NCBI GenBank assembly: GCA_003445555.1
Contig: DMDI01000034.1
Location: 1-5,980 of the forward strand
Length of the DNA stretch: 5,980 nucleotides
Direction: 5' to 3'
From: Desulfotomaculum sp.
GTDB lineage: Bacteria; Bacillota; Desulfotomaculia; Desulfotomaculales; Nap2-2B
Shown here: positions 5,304 to 5,980 of the stretch, piece by piece
Position numbering within the stretch: position 1 is the stretch's first letter
How the letters are laid out: every line of letters starts with the position of its first letter
The notes under the pieces: generated by a model
What the model saw: the letters and a program-made list of their open reading frames with translations, nothing else
Database searches by the model: none
What the model was told of the DNA's origin: nothing
Program-made: the position numbers and the translations under genes

Positions 5304-5624
5304 TTGTTTTTGGATTATCCCGAAGCAGAAATTACGAAAAATATCAAAGTGGTGGAGTGGCTAAAAGCTGACTTGATAAACTCGACCGCGGCTTTATATA
5401 AAGGGATGTTAAGAAATAAAGACGATCAGTGGCTTGATGCTTTAGCCAGTATTATTATTACTTGTTATGTGTTAAGCGGCCGTTTAGGGGCCGGATTTTC
5501 CCGGTTAGAAATAAAAATAGAAGCAAAACTTCGGCAAGGTATTGAGGAAGAGCATGAAATGGAAAAATGGTACAAGGATTTATCTGGTTTATTAGGACAC
5601 CTGGTAAATAAAACTAATTTTTAA
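5304..5624 (+). CDS. MazG-like family protein (small, function unknown)
   Basis: A small, mostly helical, acidic/basic mixed protein of about 106 residues. It resembles the MazG-like family found in Clostridia, where it often sits next to rpsR or rplI. Landmarks are DYPEAEITKNIKVVEWLKADL near the N-terminus, DQWLDALASIIITCYVLSGRLG (41-62 region) and EEEHEMEKWYKDLSGLL (81-97). MazG proteins are nucleoside-triphosphate pyrophosphatases with a metal-binding ExxE...ExxD pattern. That full pattern is not evident here, so activity cannot be assumed. I prefer the TTG start at 5304, which has GGGGTG (5292-5297) 6 nt upstream, as with the TTG-started ssb. A GTG at 5295 would sit inside that ribosome site and add three residues. 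It follows the presumed rpsR terminator, so it probably has its own promoter; I found no convincing one. Confidence 0.65.
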   Translation: MFLDYPEAEITKNIKVVEWLKADLINSTAALYKGMLRNKDDQWLDALASIIITCYVLSGRLGAGFSRLEIKIEAKLRQGIEEEHEMEKWYKDLSGLLGHLVNKTNF

Positions 5625-5712
5625 GTTACTTAACTAAGTTGGGTATATTTTATGGTAGAGTATCTTAAGTTAAGCCGGTAAAATATATTAAGATTTGAAA
5701 GGAGATAAATAT

Positions 5713-5980
5713 ATGGAGATTATCCTCCTGGAGGAGGTTAAAGGTTTAGGCAAAAAAGACGACATAGTAAAAGTTGCTGCTGGCTATGCCCGCAATTATT
5801 TACTGCCGCGTAAACTGGCGGTTGAAGCATCCGTAAAAAAAATAAAGGGCCCGCCAGAACAAAAAAAGGGGATAGCAGATAAAAAAAAAAAAAAAGAAAT
5901 GATAAAAAAAAAAAAAAAAAAAAAGGAACGAGGAAGAGGAGATGAAAAAAGGGGAAAGGAAAAAAAAAGAAAAAAAAAGA
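5713..5980 (+). CDS. rplI: 50S ribosomal protein L9, N-terminal part; 3' part corrupted at contig end
   Basis: The first ~45 residues are a clear L9 N-terminal domain, [17 protein letters not shown] followed by [17 protein letters not shown] (24-40), which binds domain V of 23S rRNA. ATG 5713 has AAAGGAG (5698-5704) 8 nt upstream. From about residue 45 (base 5845) similarity fades. The frame remains open to the window edge (89 codons, no stop) but encodes mostly lysine with some Glu, Gly and Arg. L9's connecting helix is naturally Lys/Glu-rich and a faint trace ([13 protein letters not shown]) remains. However, the last 100 bases contain only one C and three T. I read this as sequencing or assembly degradation at a contig end rather than a real protein sequence. 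A complete L9 would be about 148 residues. Confidence 0.85.
   Translation, partial: MEIILLEEVKGLGKKDDIVKVAAGYARNYLLPRKLAVEASVKKIKGPPEQKKGIADKKKKKEMIKKKKKKKERGRGDEKRGKEKKRKKK
5882..5980. other. Low-complexity A/G tract, probable contig-end artefact
   Basis: The segment is nearly all purine (three T at 5900, 5903 and 5943; one C at 5929). It includes A-runs of 14 or more bases at 5881-5895 and 5904-5924. Nothing else in the window has this composition. It follows directly on from rplI, where ordinary coding sequence is expected, so low-quality read ends are the simplest cause. Confidence 0.7.

Noticed and set aside
5881..5980. A genuine poly-lysine tail on L9 or a poly-A biological element
   Set aside because: The abrupt loss of C and T at the window end, directly after a conserved gene start, is better explained by poor sequence quality at a contig terminus.
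1..5980. A defence island, toxin-antitoxin pair, prophage or other new multi-gene system (MazG-like gene considered as a mazEF or anti-phage part)
   Set aside because: All recognisable genes are housekeeping or sporulation genes in a typical Bacillota order. The MazG-like protein has no toxin or antitoxin partner next to it.

Overview
The window reads as ordinary chromosomal core DNA of a spore-forming member of the Bacillota, most likely a Clostridia / Peptococcaceae-type organism. The clues are a YyaC-type sporulation protein, strong AGGAGG-like ribosome binding sites, the rpsF-ssb-rpsR-(MazG-like)-rplI gene order, and a moderate-to-low GC content. The taxonomic placement is inference; no rRNA or tRNA is present to anchor it. 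The last ~100 bases are almost pure A/G and look like the damaged end of a contig.

Left part (1-1941): the 3' end of tsaB (tRNA t6A biosynthesis) overlaps rimI (ribosomal protein/N-terminal acetyltransferase) by 4 bp. rimI is followed after 2 bp by a phosphoribosyltransferase-fold gene of unknown substrate. These three probably form the end of one + strand operon. yyaC, on the - strand, converges on the phosphoribosyltransferase gene and the two overlap tail-to-tail by 30 bp. Upstream of yyaC is a good candidate for a forespore (sigma-F-type) promoter.

Middle part (2047-3769): two membrane protein genes on the + strand, a YkvI-family (LeuT-like fold) transporter and a CvpA-family protein.

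Right part (3770-5980): a strong extended -10 sigma-A promoter, whose -10 box lies inside a perfect 8-bp inverted repeat, drives a ~170-nt leader and then rpsF-ssb-rpsR. This operon couples two ribosomal proteins that bind 16S rRNA together with the single-stranded DNA-binding protein. Between rpsF and ssb there is an unusual 118-bp spacer made of purine heptad repeats facing a pyrimidine arm. It can fold in the RNA into a long hairpin whose non-Watson-Crick positions are nearly all G-U. A two-part stem-loop with a U-rich tail follows rpsR and is the likely operon terminator. Then come a MazG-like protein gene and the start of rplI (L9), which runs into the degraded contig end.

I found no mobile element, CRISPR array, defence system or clearly new system. 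The points most worth a second look are the rpsF-ssb heptad hairpin, the promoter-proximal repeats in the rpsF leader, the forespore-type promoter of yyaC and the corrupted 3' end.
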